A DNA stretch of 6,111 nucleotides from Syntrophales bacterium (GTDB lineage: Bacteria > Desulfobacterota > Syntrophia > Syntrophales > UBA2251), in NCBI GenBank assembly GCA_023230905.1, contig JALNWL010000161.1, positions 1 through 6,111 of the forward strand. The letters are read 5' to 3'. This document shows, piece after piece, positions 5,131 to 6,111 of the stretch. Position 1 is the first letter of the stretch. Every line of letters starts with the position of its first letter. Position numbers and translations under genes: made by a program. The notes under the pieces were generated by a model, which was not told the DNA's origin, did no database searches, and was given only the letters and a program-made list of their open reading frames with translations.

Positions 5131-6111
5131 TCATGCCCCCCCGCCGAGGACCCTGTAGAGGGTGACCCGGCTGGCCAGGCCGGCATGGATCAGGGCGATC
5201 AGCCCCTGCTGCGCCGCGTAGAGCGAGCGCTGCGCATCGAGGACGGCCAGAGAGCTGTCCACGCCCCGGTCGTAGCGCGCCTGGGACAAGCGGTAGGTTT
5301 CCGCGACCGCCTCGACCAGGGAGCGCTGCGCCGCGATCTGCCGGTTCACCGTGCCCGCCGTGGCCAGGGCGTCCGCCACTTCCCGGAAGGCCGCCTGGAT
5401 CGCTTTCTCGTACTGGGCCACGGCGATGTCCTTCTCCACTTGGGTGACCGTGTAGGCCGACCATGTGCGGGCGTCGAAGATCGGCATCACGATCTGCGGG
5501 GCGAAGCTCCACGCGCCCGAGCCGGATTTGAAGAGGCCGGACAGGTCGGCGCTGGCGGTGCCCAAGGCCGCCGTCAGGGAGATGCGGGGGAAGAAGGCCG
5601 CCCGGGCGGCGCCGATGTTGGCATGGGCCGCCTTGAGGCGATGCTCCGCCGCCAGGATGTCCGGGCGGGACAGGAGGGTCTCCGAAGCCAGTCCGGGGGA
5701 CACCTCCCGGGGCGGACGGACGCCGTCCAGGTCCACAGGCAGGAGCGCCGGCGGGATCGGGGCGCCCACCAGCAGTCCGAGCACGTTCTCGTCCTGTGCG
5801 ACCCATTGCGTGTAGCGGGCGACGTCCCCCCGGGCGACCTCCACCTGGCTCTGTGCCCGGCGGAGGTCCAGATCGGACACCAGGCCGACGTCGCGCCGTT
5901 TCCGGATCAGGGCGTAGGAGGCCTCCTGTGCCTCCAGGGTGGAGGCCACGAGTTTGAGGGTTTCCCGGTCCGCGGCGAGCACCAGGTACGCCTGCGCGAC
6001 CGTGGCCACGAGCGCGATCTCGGCGCCGCGGCGGGCCTGATTCGTGGCCAGGTATTCTTCGAGCGCCTGGTCCTTCAGGCTGCGGATGCGGCCGAAGAAA
6101 TCGATCTCCCA
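5131..6111 (-). CDS. RND efflux outer-membrane factor, NodT/OprM family, N-terminus cut by window edge
   Basis: The frame runs unbroken from the right edge to TGA at 5131, giving 326 residues that start WEIDFFGRIRSLKDQALEEY. This opening, then AQAYLVLAADRETL, the repeated long amphipathic helices, LLVGAPIPPALLP, GLASETLLSRPDILAAEHRL, AARAAFFPRISLTAALG and a C-terminal QARYDRGVDSSLAVLDAQRS, are hallmarks of the TolC-like NodT/OprM/CusC family. These trimers form the outer-membrane and periplasmic exit duct of tripartite RND pumps for drugs, metals or solvents. Members have about 460-490 residues, so some 130-150 N-terminal residues, including the signal peptide and lipobox, are beyond the edge. 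A GTG inside the frame at 6009 is not the start, because family-typical sequence continues upstream of it. The periplasmic adaptor and inner-membrane pump are probably encoded upstream, outside the window. The acyltransferase follows after 43 bp. Confidence 0.95.
   Translation of the reverse strand, partial: WEIDFFGRIRSLKDQALEEYLATNQARRGAEIALVATVAQAYLVLAADRETLKLVASTLEAQEASYALIRKRRDVGLVSDLDLRRAQSQVEVARGDVARYTQWVAQDENVLGLLVGAPIPPALLPVDLDGVRPPREVSPGLASETLLSRPDILAAEHRLKAAHANIGAARAAFFPRISLTAALGTASADLSGLFKSGSGAWSFAPQIVMPIFDARTWSAYTVTQVEKDIAVAQYEKAIQAAFREVADALATAGTVNRQIAAQRSLVEAVAETYRLSQARYDRGVDSSLAVLDAQRSLYAAQQGLIALIHAGLASRVTLYRVLGGGA

Noticed and set aside
5131..6009. GTG at 6009 as the start of the efflux outer-membrane gene
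   Set aside because: The frame continues to the window edge with family-typical residues (FFGRIRSLKDQALEEYLAT), so the gene begins outside the window.

Overview
This window comes from a GC-rich bacterial chromosome. It holds six clear protein genes and one candidate small ORF; no RNA gene, insertion sequence or CRISPR array is visible. The gene content suggests a Gram-negative, Deltaproteobacteria-like (Desulfobacterota) organism: a NodT/OprM-type efflux outer-membrane protein, a DUF374 lysophospholipid acyltransferase, a class I fructose-1,6-bisphosphatase and an S1-domain paralogue. That placement is inferred from protein style, not shown by a marker gene.

Layout, left to right. Positions 1-718 (minus) encode the N-terminal 239 residues of an S1-repeat RNA-binding protein; its C-terminus lies beyond the left edge. 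A short spacer follows, with a near-palindrome (744-761) and a strong hairpin (768-797), and then a candidate 37-aa ORF (805-918, minus). That ORF overlaps the end of a long class II (zinc-type) aldolase-like gene (906-2300, minus). Upstream on the same strand is a class I fructose-1,6-bisphosphatase, fbp (2390-3340). An intergenic region of about 180 bp with promoter-like and dyad elements separates fbp from a divergent short-chain dehydrogenase (3518-4279, plus). Convergent with the dehydrogenase is a DUF374 acyltransferase (4347-5087, minus), preceded after 43 bp by the C-terminal 326 residues of an RND-type efflux outer-membrane factor (5131-6111, minus; N-terminus beyond the right edge).

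The fbp and aldolase genes lie 89 bp apart on one strand. FBP aldolase makes fructose-1,6-bisphosphate and Fbp dephosphorylates it, so the pair looks like a gluconeogenic unit if the divergent aldolase really acts on that sugar. The efflux outer-membrane gene and the acyltransferase look like the end of an envelope operon. The dehydrogenase stands alone and its substrate cannot be read from the sequence.

I see no clear undescribed system. The points most worth a second look are the enlarged, active-site-divergent aldolase, the candidate small ORF with its adjacent 12-bp hairpin, and the dyads between fbp and the dehydrogenase.
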